A stretch of DNA of 64,000 bases from Parelaphostrongylus tenuis. Lineage: Eukaryota; Nematoda; Chromadorea; Rhabditida; Metastrongylidae. Position 1 is the stretch's first letter, and every line of letters begins with the position of its first letter. This document shows positions 31,782-42,010 of this stretch, in pieces. The position numbers and the translations under genes were made by a program. Under the pieces are notes generated by a model. That model was not told the origin of the DNA. It made no database searches and saw only the letters and a list, made by a program, of their open reading frames with translations. The stretch covers positions 62,001 through 126,000 of the forward strand of contig JAHQIW010000162.1 of assembly GCA_019055375.1 (NCBI GenBank), in the 5' to 3' direction.

Positions 31782-31945
31782 GTGATGTAGAGTGAAGTGC
31801 AAGACAATCGCGTCAGGCGAGACTCAAATCCGCCTGACGCGAAAGTTTTGCACATCATTCTACATTACTGGGTATATATATATATATGTATATATATAAC
31901 ATCGTACATCGCCAAAAGCTGTTGAGTAAAAAGAATTCCATTTGA
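31782..31945 (+). mobile_element. SINE-2, internally deleted copy
   Basis: Nearly the whole left part is an inverted repeat: GTGATGTAGAGTGAAGTGCA, then GTCAGGCGAGACTC, then TGCACATCATTCTACATTAC. It is followed by a (TA)n stretch and the conserved tail. Confidence 0.65.
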
Positions 31946-31967
31946 TCATCAGTACTCGAAATCTATC

Positions 31968-32240
31968 AGCATGACTGGGTTCAATGACAATTCCGACTAG
32001 CCGAGCCAGACCGTTGACGGTTGGCGGCTGGCAGACAGATGCGTTGTAGCGTAAAAGGGTGATGTGCAAAATGGGCGTCAGTAGTGCAACGGGTTAGACC
32101 ACGCGCGCTCCTCCATATAAGTGAAATGTGATTTGAGTCCCGTCTCAAAATTTTGCACATCACTCTACATCATTGGGTATATCTATAACATCAAACCAGC
32201 TCTAGAAATCGTTAAATAAAAAAAGTTTTTTCCAATCATT
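31968..32240 (+). mobile_element. SINE-2 copy
   Basis: CTGGGTTCAATGACAATTCC, GACCGTTGACGGTTGGCGGC, tRNA-like block with GTAGTGCAACGGGTTAG, TTGCACATCACTCTACATC and the tail ending in TTAAATAAAA. The order matches the copies at 33.1 and 52.6 kb. Confidence 0.7.
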
Positions 32241-32789
32241 CTATAAGTTTATCCATATTTTCTCTAGGTGATAAGCTCAAAAAAAGGGAGTTCATTAGCA
32301 AAAGCAGAAGCAGTGATATGCAAATTCTATGAGTAGAGCTCATAACATGGCAAGACAGGACAAATTTCGTGCTTCTTTTTAAGTGAAAAAAGTGGGCAGC
32401 TTGAAGCTACAAGGTCTGAAAAGTAACAACCACATCACAATGCTTGTCAGGGGTTCAATTGAGGCACAACCTAAAAATGAATACATTGTGGCGATCTGTT
32501 CTTAAAACGAGTTTCAAATTTAATATCGCAAATATTTCATTTGTGCATTCCATAGTGGGTCGTTGCCATATTTCAATGTCAATTGTGGTTGAGAATAGAA
32601 AAATATGGCCTCAAAACAGAAAATGCGAACACATCTTCTATCCAATGATGTTGAGTTATGCGCAAAAATTTTTGCATCAGGCGGAACCGCCACATTTTAC
32701 TCTTTTCGTGTGCTCTAACTCACTGCATACCGAAGCTGTTCTGCCACCATTTTTTCTAAGAAAAATAAATGAAAAACGAAAAGAATTTT

Positions 32790-33095
32790 TAGAGTCAGAT
32801 ACACGTGTTTCGACCTTGACAGTCTTTTCGGCCAGGTGGTACCCTTCGCTTTAGCCAATCATCTCTAGAGGACCCAACTCCATTTTACAAGTAGGCGACG
32901 ACAAATATTTTACACGATCCATTAATAAAATTATCACTGAACGAAAAGTGTTGTATACTCGATTCTTCTTCGCTGTTACCATTTCATATATCTTACCTCT
33001 CGTTTCGAGTATTTTCTTAAGATCACTCTCAAATCTTGTTTTGTTCTTCTCTCAAAAATTTGAGCGTGGTCTTAACGAAACATTCGAAGCGAAAG
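32790..33095 (-). repeat. Hammerhead family B relic, about one unit
   Basis: Runs from the decayed ribozyme through AGCCAATC and AGTAGGCGACGACAAA to TTTCGAGTATTTTCTTAAG and back into the family leader. This gives the order of parts in one unit and supports a unit near 310 bp. Confidence 0.6.
32794..32836 (-). ncRNA. Decayed hammerhead ribozyme (family B)
   Basis: Stem III ACACGTGT, A17 and GAAA survive, but the CTGATGA core has become CCGAAAA. Inactive. Confidence 0.5.
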
Positions 33096-33141
33096 GTATA
33101 AAGAGAATTCTTTTTTAACGTATAAATTCAGTATCTGTTAG

Positions 33142-33395
33142 CGTCAGTGGGTTCAATATCGATATCGACTGAAAGGCCAAACCGTTAACGGTTGGATGCT
33201 GAGAGATAGATGCGTTGTAGCGCAGAAGAGTACTGGCAGAACAGGCATAGATGTGCAATTGGTTAGCACGCGCCCTCGGCAAAAAGAAGTACGAGTCATA
33301 GTCCTGCTTGTCGTCAAAGTTTGCATATCACTCGGTATCACTGGGTATTTCTTTGACATCAAACCACCGCTCAAAAGTAGTAGAATAGAAAGAAT
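33142..33395 (+). mobile_element. SINE-2 copy
   Basis: GTGGGTTCAATATCGATATC, ACCGTTAACGGTTGGATGCT, GATGCGTTGTAGCGCAGAAG, a decayed tRNA-like block and the CACTGGGTATTT tail. Confidence 0.65.
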
Positions 33396-33399
33396 TTTT

Positions 33400-34620
33400 T
33401 TGATTGCAGATACTCAGAGATATTGGAATCCTCAGTGTATTCTTGTTCGACATAATGGATTTTCATCGCTTAGAGGTACAATTTTTTCTAGTGATTCAAG
33501 CGTAAAAAAAAGCAATTTCAGTGATGTTAAGGCCACAGGACAAAGTAAATTAGTCTTCTTCGAAATGTTCAATGATGTGTTTTGATCTAACTTCGTCCTC
33601 ATGAGATAGAAGCCGACCTAATCGACCAATCAATACTTTTTTTTGATAAGGAACTCATTTGAAAGGCTCAGTAGAAACCCACTGCACAACTATTCTATAA
33701 AATAGTTCTTTTACTTCGTCTCCTCTCTATTCTCGCTATTGCCTTGCCATTAACGAATCAGGTATACATCATACTATAGAACTTTATAGCACGATCTTGG
33801 ACATGTTTTAAAATCGGTATCTTTGGTTATCTGATTTTGCTGTATAATGGATATAGGCAATCTCATAACTCATTATTAGTGATTTTCCTAGATGGAGTTA
33901 TGGGTCAACTGCTTGACGATACTCGCACTTATATTAGATTTGATGAAGGCTTATGGTCACTGTGCACGCCATCACTATGTGTGGAAATATGGTGGCATGC
34001 ATAAAGGAGGAGGCAGCATAGGTGCAACGACATAGAGATATCTTTTGAAAATGACACCCCATTTTACGGCAGTCCACTAAGGGTAGCGATCTCTACTGTT
34101 TTGTAGAAAATTTATATGGTCAATACAACGCTTGTTTAAGGAATGATAAATTCACGCATTGACAACATATGACTGTCTGTCAGCGTTTTCAGAAGTCTCA
34201 TTTTGGCGTGTAACTTCCCACGATACGTTTCACAATTTCTATTTTATTGAACTCTTTAGAAAATGATGCTTAACAATTTAGTGAAAATTCACCGAATTCC
34301 GCAAGCAAATTGGTCAGGACCGTGCGCATCGAAGTATCTAGAAGTGGCTCTTGTCCTGAAATGAGATAGTATATACTTTACAATCGGACTGTTGTGGTCG
34401 CTATAAGATATTTCTGAATACAGAATGATATCTTGTCATCAAATGCGCAATATTTCAAAAGGTAGGGCACGATGGGCCCTAAGGAGAAGATTTAATTAGT
34501 GAAATGATGTATCTAAGTGGAACTACAATATTGTGAGTACCGCGAGACAATGATATAAAGTATGTGTCCTCAGCACGATTGAACGCCTCTGCTTCTAATT
34601 CTTCTTGTTCATTACGTTTT
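33400..34620. other. Unassigned AT-rich DNA
   Basis: No recognised element. It ends at a possible exon acceptor at 34,623. Confidence 0.4.
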
Positions 34621-34623
34621 CAG

Positions 34624-34704
34624 GCATGTGCAGTGACTACAAAACGATGCGATGCCTGCAATTCATTCGTCATGGAAGTGCAGGCAATAACTCGTCAATT
34701 GAAA
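34624..34704 (+). CDS. Possible internal exon with cysteine pair
   Basis: TTTTCAG precedes and GTAAGA follows an open 81-nt block encoding a 27-residue stretch with TTKRCDACNSFVMEV. The Cys-X-X-Cys and spacing recall saposin/canopy-type proteins, but the match is too short to name a family. It may be spliced to the block at 41.9 kb. Confidence 0.28.
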
Positions 34705-36220
34705 GTAAGAGACGCTGTAATGGTTCCTACATATTTTTACTAAAGATTTGAAAATGTTGAGCAAAATTATAAGAATAGAAGTTGATTATCACAAAAATCG
34801 AGTTGTCAGATGGTGATGAGAAGGAAGTGCGTGATGACTAGGGAATCAGTATGTGCGTCACAGCAACGGTTGCCTTCTTGTTTCTACGTTAAATCCATTA
34901 CGTAATAGCGTCATATCAGACAAATGCAAGAAGATGATTACTTAATGGATACCTAGATTGAACGCTTCCAATTGTAGCGCTGTCCCAGTTTAATTTTCCA
35001 TTCGTATCTCTCGCAAAACTTTCGTTCATGGTAATAGCCTACTCTTAATATGATAGCCTACACAGTTCAAGCGACAACATCAACTATTCTTTGGAGAGAT
35101 TTCTTATTCAATTCTGTCAAGCAATACTTCACACAGATAGAAAAAACCAGATTACCTAATTTCTACTGGATTAAGAGGGATATGAGATGATAATTCCTTG
35201 AAACTTTTTGTAAAGTTCCAAAACACCACCAGACGATTAGAGAAAGAAGCTACCACCAAGTGAGTTGGTGCTGACTTGTTGAAGTTATTTGTTTCTCCTT
35301 TCTCCACTAAACTCATATAGTGCTTTAAGATGATCTGCATGAAATGCACAAGTGATGGCCCAACATACAAGGATATCTTCTGCAAATTTTTCGGCGAGCT
35401 TATCGATAAAATGCTCACTGATTGGCTGGATCCAAAAAAACCACGCGAAACATGTGAGCTTTAATGATGTGCCCAGCTCGCGAAGTAGTGCCATGATTGA
35501 TTTCTCATCACACGGCAATAAATCTACATAAAAGCAGGATTCTTGCACACTGTCATGTATAGACTATGGATATAACCACTTTCAGTGCAGGCGCATCAAC
35601 AATGCGTGAAACACGGACCAAAATTAAAACGGATTTTAAAAATCATCGTGAGAAATACAATGGTAATTTTCTTACTAAAGGAATTTACTTTTCGTCGATG
35701 TGCACATCGAGTTATGTTTATGAATCCGACGAAGTGAAGAATAAGAAACTGAAGATCACTTTTGTATAGGTATCAAATTAAAAAATTGGCCGTGAGATTT
35801 TTTTTCACTGCACCATGGGAAAGAAAAGCAAGCACGATATATCAATTGATATCGACGATTCATTGAGCAATTCAACTGTTTTTTTTTAGCAAAGTGGTGC
35901 AGACGCGAACTGCTCGAGGTAAGTGACACAGTTGTAGAGTTTTTCTCCATCTTTTTTTATTGTGGCTCCGATGATGAGGTTGACGTTGGCCTCATTGGCT
36001 CCTTCGGACTGATAAAAAAGTCTTCTAAACTCTACAGGTTTTTTTGAATGGATACAAGTCCTATAAAGTGGCAGAGGATTTGAAGAATCTGCCTTTTGTT
36101 TTGACTGTTCTTGTGGAACGTGGCTTCTTGAACTTCGATATGTTCAAAGATTGTGGGGTGGCAAAGAGATAACAATGTTCATTGTTTAATTGCTTCTTAA
36201 ACTCTCGTTTTCGAAATCTC
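34705..36220. other. Unassigned AT-rich DNA
   Basis: Two overlapping minus-strand frames at 35,152-35,548 are open but show no motif I recognise. Confidence 0.35.
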
Positions 36221-36447
36221 TATATATTCAGGGATTGCGTGTCCTTTCTACTGTAAGCACAGTGGCTGGGGCACCGAGAGGATAATGTTTGCCGAAACCT
36301 ACGTTTGTCATTGGCGCAACAGAATCTCGAAAGAAGGCTGAATTAGTCTTTCTGGATATATAGAAATTCTGAAAACGAGACTTTGAAAAACAATTGAAAT
36401 AAAGGAGATTGTCTAAGAGGATGTTCAAAGCTTTCTCAAAGTTGATA

Positions 36448-36500
36448 CACCAGTGGCTTACGGGCGTTTTGGCGGTTTCGCTCACCTTATGGAGTCACAC
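36448..36500 (-). ncRNA. Hammerhead-like motif, family C (decayed)
   Basis: Minus strand: GTGACT, CC-ATAAGG, AACCGCC, AAAA (for GAAA), then ACGCCCGTA and AGCCAC. Stem III (ACG/CGT with loop CC) and the 3' strand of stem I match the copy at 36.7 kb. The 5' core is lost. Confidence 0.35.
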
Positions 36501-36707
36501 GCATCAAATCAACCTTACTTTATAGCATGGATGGAAAGACGTTTTGCTGACAACACGTGATATTGTGTTATCACCATTATTTCAGTCGATGAATTACGGC
36601 TGGTAGTGAATATGAAGACAGTCTCTCTAATCGAGTGTTCTCAAGTCTCGCTATGAACATTTAGTATAGTTTGCGAAAAGGTCTGAAGTCCGTACAAGGT
36701 TATTACT

Positions 36708-36768
36708 CCAGTGGCTTACGGGCGTTTCGGTGGTGTCCCTGTTTCATCGGAGCGACGCGCCACACACT
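36708..36768 (-). ncRNA. Hammerhead-like motif, family C (core CCGATGA)
   Basis: Minus strand: CGTCGCT, CCGATGA, GAAA, stem III ACG-CC-CGT, A17, AGCCAC. Stem I pairs with one mismatch. Stem II is not formed in this copy. Core U4 is C, as at 10.3 kb. Confidence 0.4.
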
Positions 36769-36964
36769 GAACCCTACTTTTATAGCAGAAATGGGGCGAT
36801 CAAAATAATGATAACTACAATTAAGTGCTGTTACCAAAAACACCGCCGCAACTTACGTAAGCCACTAGCGTTCAAATCTCGAAAAGACTATAGTATTCTC
36901 ACAGACCATAATGAATGTTTATCGAGTTTCAAAAACCCATTGGAAGGACAATGTCTACATCTCT

Positions 36965-37130
36965 TTCATTTCGAGACCATGCTTAAATTGCAACATATCT
37001 CATAATTTATTTGAGCCATGTCATGTGGTCTGATGAGACCGTCAAGGTTGAAACACGTATATCGAGCCCAATAAGTCAGCGCTATGACAAATTGCATGGC
37101 ATGTTGGCTCAAATAATAGTTACAAGATAT
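36965..37130 (+). repeat. Hammerhead family B relic with internal deletion
   Basis: The leader (GAGCCATGTCATGTGGTCTG) is fused directly into the ribozyme core. The part of the unit that normally separates them is missing. Confidence 0.6.
37025..37069 (+). ncRNA. Hammerhead core with lost stem I (family B)
   Basis: CTGATGA at 37,030, stem II GACC/GGTT and GAAA are intact. Stem III is altered (ACACGTAT) and the stem I strand upstream is replaced by leader sequence, so it cannot fold fully. Confidence 0.5.
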
Positions 37131-37234
37131 GTGTACATCATTAATGAAATCGGTGTGACATCGAATGTAAAAAAAAGACCTGCACGATTTCACTCTGTCA
37201 GGTTTTCATTCTGAGCCGCCTTCTTTCCACGTAG

Positions 37235-37290
37235 AGTGGCCAGTGAGACGAGTGGTTCTGACGAGGTGAGCGAGATAACCATAAATACAT
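37235..37290 (+). ncRNA. Hammerhead-like motif, family D (canonical 5' core)
   Basis: GGTTCTGACGAGGTGAGCGA followed by AACC. The 5' core is canonical here, but GAAA reads ATAA. Decayed. Confidence 0.25.
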
Positions 37291-37799
37291 ATGAAACTGA
37301 CTTGACCTCGACAATGGCTAAATCATCCTTTTCAAATTTACTATTATTCAAAAAGCTAAGGAATTTTTTGTGAGTGCGTTTGAATCAATACTTTGAAAGG
37401 ACATTTCGGAGTAACGTGATGGCTCAAATATCAAAATTGTGAGTTCAGCAAGCAGGGACTACACTTTTAATGATAGGAACAGTAATAAAAAGCTCTTTGT
37501 TGTCAATGCATCATCAAAATTTATCCCAAAAAAAGATAACTAAGATCGCACTAACATTGACGTAAGTGCAGTTTATGCATGCAACAGTCGTTGTCGTTGG
37601 AATCAAAGGAAATTGGAATGTTATCAGACGGGAACGCGCTTCCAGTAAGGTCAGCCTTCAGTAGTTGGACTGAGCGTGGCAAACTGTCAAATAGTGCATT
37701 TGAAGACATGACATTATTACAGGGCCATAAAGTGTTTTTGTGCTCTTGTTTTTAACAGATTCTTTCTAGTGACTTTTTTTCTAAGTATCTTATTGTAGG

Positions 37800-37970
37800 A
37801 CGCCTGAGGCGCAGTGGTTGATAGGGGCCCCCACACACAAACGTGGCTTATGACGCAATCCCAAGCCCAAGGCTCATCAAACCTTTCGTCTCTTCGAGAT
37901 CTGGGGCTTGGTACCAGGACTGTCTGGTGCAATGGCAGCACTGATTTAACACATCGGCAGGAAAAGTCGT
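37800..37970 (+). repeat. tRNA-derived SINE (SINE-1)
   Basis: GAGGCGCAGTGGTTGATAGG (A-box-like), then CTCATCAAACCTTTCGTCTC and TTGGTACCAGGACTGTCTGG. Same body as the copy at 41.8 kb. Confidence 0.7.
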
Positions 37971-38384
37971 TGTACAATTTACTTAAGCACTCAGTGCAAC
38001 GATGCCTAGTAAAAGAGAGTAGATGGCGCATCCACTGAAGGCTGATCGGTACCAAAGCTTATTTCTCATCGTTACAAGAAAGTTAAAATTAAAAGTCACA
38101 GAGAATTCGTGTCAAACCTTGAAATCATCTAACCAATTGAACTATGAATAGTTCAAGTATTCAAAAAATTAGGCTAGTGCTAAAGTGGCTGTGGTTTATA
38201 AAGTGTTGGGAACTAAATTTTGAATTTGGAACAAATTATCAAAAAATGTGGCTGTGCTATATATTAATCTGAGGTGTATTTTTTGCTTCATGTTTCGTTG
38301 CTAATAATGTATTACTTGCTGATACTTTGTGGTCACTCTAGACTATGAAAAGATATTGAACAAAGTGCAAATTTGAGAGATTCT

Positions 38385-39370
38385 CTCATTCGCGCTCAAA
38401 AGAGTTGTTTTTCAGAAAAGACAACTTGCAACATCAGCAAAGATTTGCCCCAGGAGCTGCTAATGAACGTACAGCGCAGCGGTGATCAAAGGATTTTCGT
38501 AATGGAGACGAGACCTTTGACGATGAGCAATCTAGTGGCCGGCCATGGGAAGTTGACAAAAACCATTTGAGAGCGGTCATCAAAGCTGAACATCTTGCGG
38601 CTGAACGAAATACTGCAGATGAACTCGACGTCAATAATTATATCGTCGTTGTCATTCAAAGCAATTCAGGGTGTGAAAGTTCCGTTAGTGGGTGCTTTAT
38701 GGACCCAAAATTAGCCAAGAAATGTTGCTGTGAGATGCCAACTCCAAACCTACTTAACCATTACAAACTATTTCTCTGTCGGATTATGACTTGGGCAGAA
38801 CTGACGGGATACGTGAATTGGCGGCGATCAGTTTCAAAGATATGCCATACAAACTTTTTTTTCTCATTTGATTTCAAAGCACTTCTCGAAGCTAAAATGA
38901 CATAATGAAGGATCATGGCCACTGTGTGATGGTCTGCTGCCGTTCTGATTCATTACAGATTTATGTATCTCGACCAAATCATTCAATCTGGGAAGTATAA
39001 TTAGTGAATAATTGAAATTAACTAAAAAGTGCTACGTCTGTAGGCGGGATTGGACTACAGAAAAGCCTCTATTCAAACTTACGACAACTTGCGGCCACAT
39101 ATCGCACTACGAACTCATCAGAGGTTGAACAATTTGGGCTATATTGTTTGCCTCATCCTCCAATATTCGTCAGACCACCGACTGCAACTTCGCCAAGCAT
39201 TTTGACAACTTCTTGGAGAGAAAACGCTTCCACAACCAGCAGGATACTGAGAATGCTTTCTGAGAGCTCGCCGAATTTTCATGCGCCTGTTGGTGCACTA
39301 TACGATTGAGCAAACTTGATCATCGCTAGCGTAAAAAGTGTTGACTATAATGGCTCCTCTATTGATTGAT
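38385..39370 (+). pseudogene. Mariner transposase, nearly full length but decayed
   Basis: About 1 kb in several frames. N-terminal part: NGDETFDDEQSSGRPWEVDK and LRAVIKAEHLAAERNTADEL. Middle: KVMATVWWSAAVLIHYRF. C-terminal part: DNLRPHIALRTHQRLNNLGY, FDNFLERKRFHNQQDTENAF and VDYNGSS. This is the order of a canonical mariner transposase, which cuts and pastes DNA at TA sites. First-aspartate region (RIMTWAE for xIVTCDE) and others are mutated; many stops. Terminal repeats were not located. Confidence 0.85.
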
Positions 39371-39401
39371 AAAGGTACGGTCTGTTATGGGCAACTTTAG
39401 A

Positions 39402-39442
39402 GCTCAATACCGTGTTTGCCTTGACGGCCTCGTCAGTTGGGC
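39402..39442 (-). ncRNA. Decayed hammerhead ribozyme (family B)
   Basis: Stem I GCCCAA/TTGAGC pairs with one mismatch and CTGACGA is intact. The 3' core lost its G (CAAA), and stem III is damaged. Confidence 0.55.
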
Positions 39443-39714
39443 ATTACCTTTCGTCATAGCCAATCCTCTCGGGAGTCCCATCCTTTACATAGAAAAGGCG
39501 CAGGCGTACTATTTACACGTGATCTTTAGAAAACACTCGTAACGAACGGTATGACAGTTCAGTTATACTAGCCAAGAGCAATCGAGTACATCGAGTACAT
39601 AACACTGTCAGTACAGTGATATCTTTCAGTTGACAGCACGTGTAAATAGTACGCCTGCTGCTTCTCTATGCAAGGGATTGGAACCCTCGAAGGGATTGGC
39701 CAAGACTAAGAGGC

Positions 39715-39759
39715 TGCTCAACTGACGAGGCTGCCAAGGCCGAAACACGTACATTTGGC
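39715..39759 (+). ncRNA. Decayed hammerhead ribozyme (family B)
   Basis: CTGACGA at 39,722, good 4-bp stem II (GGCT/GGCC) and GAAA. Stem III reads ACACGTAC, so the A15.1-U16.1 pair is lost. Stem I has one mismatch. The closest plus-strand copy to an active ribozyme. Confidence 0.55.
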
Positions 39760-41154
39760 TCTTTAACTTGCCTATAACAAGCCATATGTATGGCTCAACA
39801 AAATCATCAGATATGATAGAATTTGGCGCGGTCTTAAAAAAGCACTGGAAACGAATGAAAAAGATGCGTTTAAGCCAAATTATGATGATTCGAAAGTTGG
39901 GATTTGTAAATGCCGCACTTTTTCGTCAACCTGAGATACGTTCATCTAAAAAGCCAACTTTATGCACATAGGATAAACGAAGTATTGAGCTGATTATGAA
40001 GAACTACCATATCATCCAGTACATATGAGTCAAATCAGAATGTTGCAATGCATCAACTACTCTTTTTCATTCTTTTATGAATCCATTGGAAAGCCTTGAA
40101 GCAGTATTTAGAAGCTGGTGATAGAGTAGTTCGTCGGAAACGTAAAAGCTTGAAGATGGCAAGACTAATTGATCAGTCAACTAATTACACACAAGGGTGT
40201 GTCGATTATAAACCTATGACTCATTCTGCCAGCCATGAGCTATCGACTGTTGTCACTGCAATGTCGGGAGAGTGTAATATCTGAGATGTGGTGATTGTTT
40301 ATTCAGTGTTGATTCCTTTAAATGCAGGAGTTTATCCACCTACAAGAGATTGGCTGCGCCGAAAAGCAGCGTGCTACTGATGAATCTGCATTGCCGTGTA
40401 CATGCCTAGCGCTATAAGCGCCATGGCAGACTTCGTGATAGGCCCAAGATTTATTATTAGAGTGCATATTATTTTGAGCGACGTCTATGAAAACAGTCGG
40501 ATTCAAAACAAATCAAGTCACTATAAAATGTTTATGATCACGAGAAATGAATTTCAAACAAAATTAACCTTTGTAAATTCATATGAAATGGTACATTCTC
40601 ATTGACACGATGGGAAATCTCTTCTATACAGAAGTGCATTATAAGTGTGGAAGAAAATCTCTACGCTTTGCGAAATTTCGTCCTTCCACTGCTAAAATGT
40701 TTACAGAGGGATATGCTGTATATCGAATTTCGTTTCTTCTTACAATAAACATTTTTGCTTTAATACTACAACAGCTCACTTGACTCAAATACCAGTTTTC
40801 TCTAGAGAGTCATCATCCGATCTTGTGTGATTCACTCAGAGGAGTTTGTTTGAGTCAATTGTTAGAATAGGCAAATGGCGATTCCCGAAAGCAGAAACTT
40901 TCTCTTTTCTTGGAAAAAGATCCTCACTAGCAAGTATGGGTTCAAGCAATCATATTTAAATAGTAATGGCGCTGTCATCAAAGACCTTTAGCGAGATAAA
41001 TCTGAGAGAACAAATCAGCACTGCATTCAGTTATGGTGATGCTGTTTTCCATCTCACGATGCTTTAAACTTTTAGTCACAGCTGGTTTGCTTTTCACGAG
41101 AGATAGCGAAGCTGAATACAGCCTTAAGAATCTGATATAACTGATTTTTCCGCT

Positions 41155-41235
41155 TTTACCTCGTGTGTGACGCAGAGTGCCTGTAACCACTGCGCCACAC
41201 ACGCTCCACTTCTCACTAGCCCCCTCAAATGACTC
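41155..41235 (-). repeat. tRNA-derived SINE head
   Basis: Minus strand GTGTGGCGCAGTGGTTACAG is A-box-like and matches the head at 37.8 kb. Confidence 0.45.
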
Positions 41236-41774
41236 TCTAATCAAAAGCAGACTTAGAGTGAATGTTCAGGGTGACTTTTTACCATTTGAAACAAAATTAT
41301 CTCGAAGATATCGGTAATCAAATTAGGAGGACACTGTTTTTTTGGTGCTTAGCTTCAAGTTTTACAGAAATGTTCTTTAGTTATTGAAGAAGCCGTTCCA
41401 AAATGAAAATATATCTAGTAAATTGTATCGCCTCAGAGAACTACTTTGTTAATAACACATATAACTTATATTCCTATAAACTTATTGTCATTCATGACAT
41501 GTTAAGTCTTTATATGTTTCACAAACTTTGAGCATCCCAAGATAATTCAAGGCTATATCTTAAATGAAGCAATATGAAAAGCTGAGATGGAGATGTTTTG
41601 CAAATTACGACCCTCTTGTGCCACCTATATGGGTGAAATGCAGGATCAACTCCTGCCTGGGGTCAAAGGTTTCGTAAATCATCCAGCATACCCGGACATA
41701 ATTCACATGGCGTACTTAGATTCAACTTTAGCATAGAGTAAGAGCGCGCCTGACGTAATCATTATACTCGAGAG

Positions 41775-41885
41775 CACACATGATCTACCGATGGTGCGAT
41801 TAGTTCGATTTTGTGCTTAAGGCTCATCAATCGTTCACTTGTCCAAAGTCGTTGAACTGGTACCAGACTTGTTTGGGAGGATGGA
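41775..41885 (+). repeat. tRNA-derived SINE (SINE-1), 3' part
   Basis: CTCATCAATCGTTCACTTG, then TTGGTACCAGACTTGTTTGG and GAGGA. Ends directly before a possible exon acceptor. Confidence 0.6.
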
Positions 41886-41898
41886 GCAGCAGTTGCAG

Positions 41899-42010
41899 GC
41901 CACCGGGAGTTATGGTGAACGCCAAATGAGCAATATTGACGAATGCCTGGTGCATCTCTCAGAGATTAATCGTGCCGAAAGCTTTATGCTTTTTCAACAC
42001 TGCTGTAGAG
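41899..42010 (+). CDS. Possible internal exon
   Basis: GTTGCAG precedes and GTAAAA follows a 112-nt open block encoding GSYGERQMSNIDECLVHLSE and INRAESFMLFQHCCR. Its amino-acid make-up is more protein-like than nearby ORFs. Phase 0 entry would fit the exon at 34.6 kb (phase 0 exit), implying a 7.2-kb intron. Family not recognised. Confidence 0.28.

Larger units (their letters stand above)
39370..39860. repeat. Inverted pair of hammerhead family B units
   Basis: A minus-oriented unit (39,370-39,560) and a plus-oriented unit (39,636-39,860) face away across an 80-bp spacer. Each contains a ribozyme relic and the block GTAAATAGTACGCCTGC or its complement. Confidence 0.65.

Noticed and set aside
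40325..40412. Exon-like block after AATGCAG, ending in a stop
   Set aside because: Acceptor is acceptable and the frame is open, but no partner exon or recognisable peptide was found.
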